This document shows, in pieces, positions 62,015 to 64,000 of a stretch of 64,000 nucleotides of DNA. Below the pieces are notes generated by a model. The model had not been told where the DNA came from and searched no databases. It saw nothing but the letters and a program-made list of their open reading frames with translations. The translations under genes were made by a program, and so were the position numbers. This DNA comes from Chiridota heheva (Eukaryota; Echinodermata; Holothuroidea; Apodida; Chiridotidae): NCBI GenBank assembly GCA_020152595.1, contig JAIGNY010000136.1:86536-150535 (forward strand), written 5' to 3'. The first letter of the stretch is position 1, and the number at the start of each line of letters is the position of its first letter.

Positions 62015-62724
62015 CATGGGTTCGAAATTAATTTTTTCCAAGGGTCACCATTTCACAACAGCATCAGGCTGCGGGCCAATCGCATGGCAAACCAGTGTCA
62101 CATGACAAACAAAACCTCTCAAAACAATTCCTGAATACAAACAAACTGAGAGTGCGCGTGTGATAATAATGATGTACACCAGATGTCGGCGGTTCTCTTA
62201 TCCGCCTTCCTTTGACAAGTCCAGTGCCATCGCTAGAGATTTTCGTTTAGGGGGAACAGCAGTTCAGAGGAAAAAAATGGAGGAGGGGGGGGGCACTATA
62301 AAAGTAGTGCCTATTGGTGCCACGCAAACCATGCGCATATCGGCATGGGGTCCAGGGACCTGCTTAAGCTCTGCAAATTTCTTGTTTTTGATGCCCCAAA
62401 ATGGCCTAAAATCAAACACATCAATTTAAAAATTAAACTGAAGTCAGGAAGAAAATGTTGTGCCTCCCCTTAGCGAAGCCACTACACAAGACAAGAGTCG
62501 GCCCAATTTATATCAGAACTGAAGATAATATTTCATTTGATAAGCTAGCTGCTGATCTGCCTAGGAAAAACCCAAAGTAAACTAGTATTTTGCAATTTTT
62601 ACCGATCTCTTTTAGATTGATAGGTATAATTATTTGTTTTCCAATACGACTACTGTTCGCGGGCCAAATTGGATTGCTTGGCGGGCTAGATTTGGCCTGC
62701 GGGCCAAAAAATTAAGAATCGCCA
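62015..62724. mobile_element. hAT-type MITE, second copy, itself interrupted
   Basis: Co-linear with 16281-16673: TTTCACAACAGC-TCAGGC, GGGCCAATCGC, CATGTGACAAAC, CTTCCTTTGACAAG, ATTTGATAAGC. About 265 bp near 62222-62484 have no counterpart there. Right end TTAAGAATCGCCA. The target duplication is unclear. Confidence 0.7.
62222..62484. mobile_element. MITE nested in the hAT copy
   Basis: Left CAGTGCCATCGCTAGAG resembles the reversed right end (TAGTGGCTTCGCTAAGGGG). Flanks GACAAGTC and CACAAGAC could be a decayed 8-bp duplication. The small frame at 62160-62429 is inside it. Confidence 0.55.
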
Positions 62725-63213
62725 ATATATACGGTTGTTTAAACATGGGCATTTCAAGATTTCTACATTAAGCCCCACCTACTTATTAATATGCATGACA
62801 TCACCACCAAAATCAACAGGGCACATCTACGGACCATGAGCTATCTGTGTCCCACATATGACTTGAATCCAATTTATCGTTCTTTAGATGTTTACAAGCT
62901 CTTTTCAGCAAAATCATATTAAGCCCCACCCACCACTATGCATATTAATGAAAATCAACGTTTTTATACCATGAACATGTACACACTAGCACTAGCTAAC
63001 ATCATAACTACCAAATATGAAACAAAACAGATATGCAGTTGTTAAAATAAGAGCATTTCAAGATTTTTACATTAAATCCAGTCTACTCATTAATATGCAT
63101 AACACCACCAAAAAAAATTGGATAATTCTATGGACCATTGGCTGTATGTATACCACATATGACATGAATCCACTGCACCATTCTTGAGATATCGTGTTAA
63201 CGAGCTGGCCATT

Positions 63214-63246
63214 ACATACACACACATACATACACACACACACACA
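63214..63246 (+). repeat. (CA)n microsatellite
   Basis: CACA-rich tract with TACATA interruptions at the end of the 303-bp repeat. Confidence 0.85.
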
Positions 63247-63319
63247 TGCCATCATGACCACATAGGTTCCTGATGCTATCACATCGAAACCAAAAAGGAA
63301 AACACACATTAGCAAATGT

Positions 63320-63870
63320 CTGTAATGATAAGGGTGACTGAAACCAAAGTATAGCGTTGGTATCTTAATAATTAGGTTTGTATGACCTCCCGCCTCCCAC
63401 TCACATTTAAGACCTCTAAAGCAGGCTTACTAACATCTCTATACATCTGTACATGGGAGACAGCTATGATTGATATCATGAATTTACTAGAGCAACGTTA
63501 AAGTCATCGACACCCTGTACTGTAGAAGCATACTTAGTACCAGTACACATGTTAATAATGGAAATACGCACTACAACACACAGGAAATCAGCTGATCAGT
63601 CAGCTGTTTAGTTAGACAAGCCCTGCAATAATTTGACTTGAAAATGATGTCTGTTTTCTATTATTTGGTAATAAAAACATAATCAAGATACATTTATTTA
63701 TTTTTGTTCACCATTGACTGCATTTTTAATCAAAAGTGAATTATAAATTAAGGAAAAGTAAGTTTAACCTAACTTGTGACTAAATAGACTTCTACTATAT
63801 ATGAATATCGAATGCGGATTCTTGCATATACACACGGTGTACGCACGCTCTAATGAGAACCCACCTTGCC
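63320..63870. other. No recognisable feature
   Basis: AT-rich sequence near the window end; nothing supported. Confidence 0.45.
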
Positions 63871-63878
63871 TCACTCTG

Positions 63879-63919
63879 ATGTCAAAGTTTGGTATCTACC
63901 TTATTATACATCTGTGACT
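63879..63919 (+). repeat. Arm 2 of a distant inverted repeat
   Basis: Matches the reverse complement of 55215-55256 with one or two differences, 8.6 kb away. Confidence 0.7.
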
Positions 63920-64000
63920 CCATTGTAGCACAGCTCCCCTCCCCATAACCTAAATCTGACACTCCCAATAAAAACATGTTCAACTTTTTTGCCTTAACAA

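Larger units (their letters stand above)
61453..63200 (+). repeat. About 303-bp tandem repeat, interrupted
   Basis: Each unit begins near TTAAGCCCC-CCTACTAATTA and ATATGCATGACATCACC, with a related half-unit about 150 bp later (TTAAGCCC..CCCACTATGCATA). Starts at about 61453, 61755, 62767 and 63071. The second unit is interrupted by 62015-62724. It ends in a (CA)n tract at 63214-63246. Confidence 0.85.

Overview
The window is eukaryotic nuclear DNA, AT-rich, with one recognisable protein-coding gene, spliceosomal GT-AG introns, tRNA-derived SINEs, a LINE fragment, several DNA-transposon families and an exceptional load of minisatellites. The protein is clearly animal ABCD3 (PMP70). The long repeat-filled introns and the SINE and MITE types suggest a marine invertebrate. 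An echinoderm is my first guess, but the sequence alone does not prove the phylum.

Gene content. Fifteen exons on the minus strand (43654 down to 13994) join in frame, with GT donors and AG acceptors throughout, into the last 516 residues plus stop of a peroxisomal ABC half-transporter of subfamily D, member 3. They cover part of the membrane domain and the whole nucleotide-binding domain (Walker A, Q-loop, signature, Walker B, H-loop). The first exons, about the first fifth of the protein, are not found before 64000, so they are either beyond the window or too short or divergent to see. No second gene is supported. The longest open frames lie inside tandem arrays or transposons.

Layout. 1-13 kb: flank downstream of the gene, with a truncated MITE, an interspersed repeat, a LINE remnant, 50-, 62- and 51-bp minisatellites and SINEs. 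14-44 kb: ABCD3, with most large introns occupied by a different tandem array (18-, 45-, about 24-, 17-, 12-, 76- and 47-bp units) plus DNA transposons. 44-52 kb: a 7.9-kb, GC- and CpG-rich, apparently non-coding element with long terminal inverted repeats, inserted into an 18-bp minisatellite that resumes from 52 to 54 kb. 54-64 kb: CCAT-rich low-complexity DNA, an old duplicated segment, and a 300-bp tandem repeat broken by a nested pair of transposons.

The most unusual system is the 44182-52057 element. It has a compound, foldback left end, a single right end, internal hairpin-bearing arrays and two isolated perfect or near-perfect stem-loops. A shorter, more decayed relative (17223-20340) with the same asymmetric end structure lies in an ABCD3 intron. 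This points to a family of large non-autonomous DNA elements that I cannot assign to a described superfamily.
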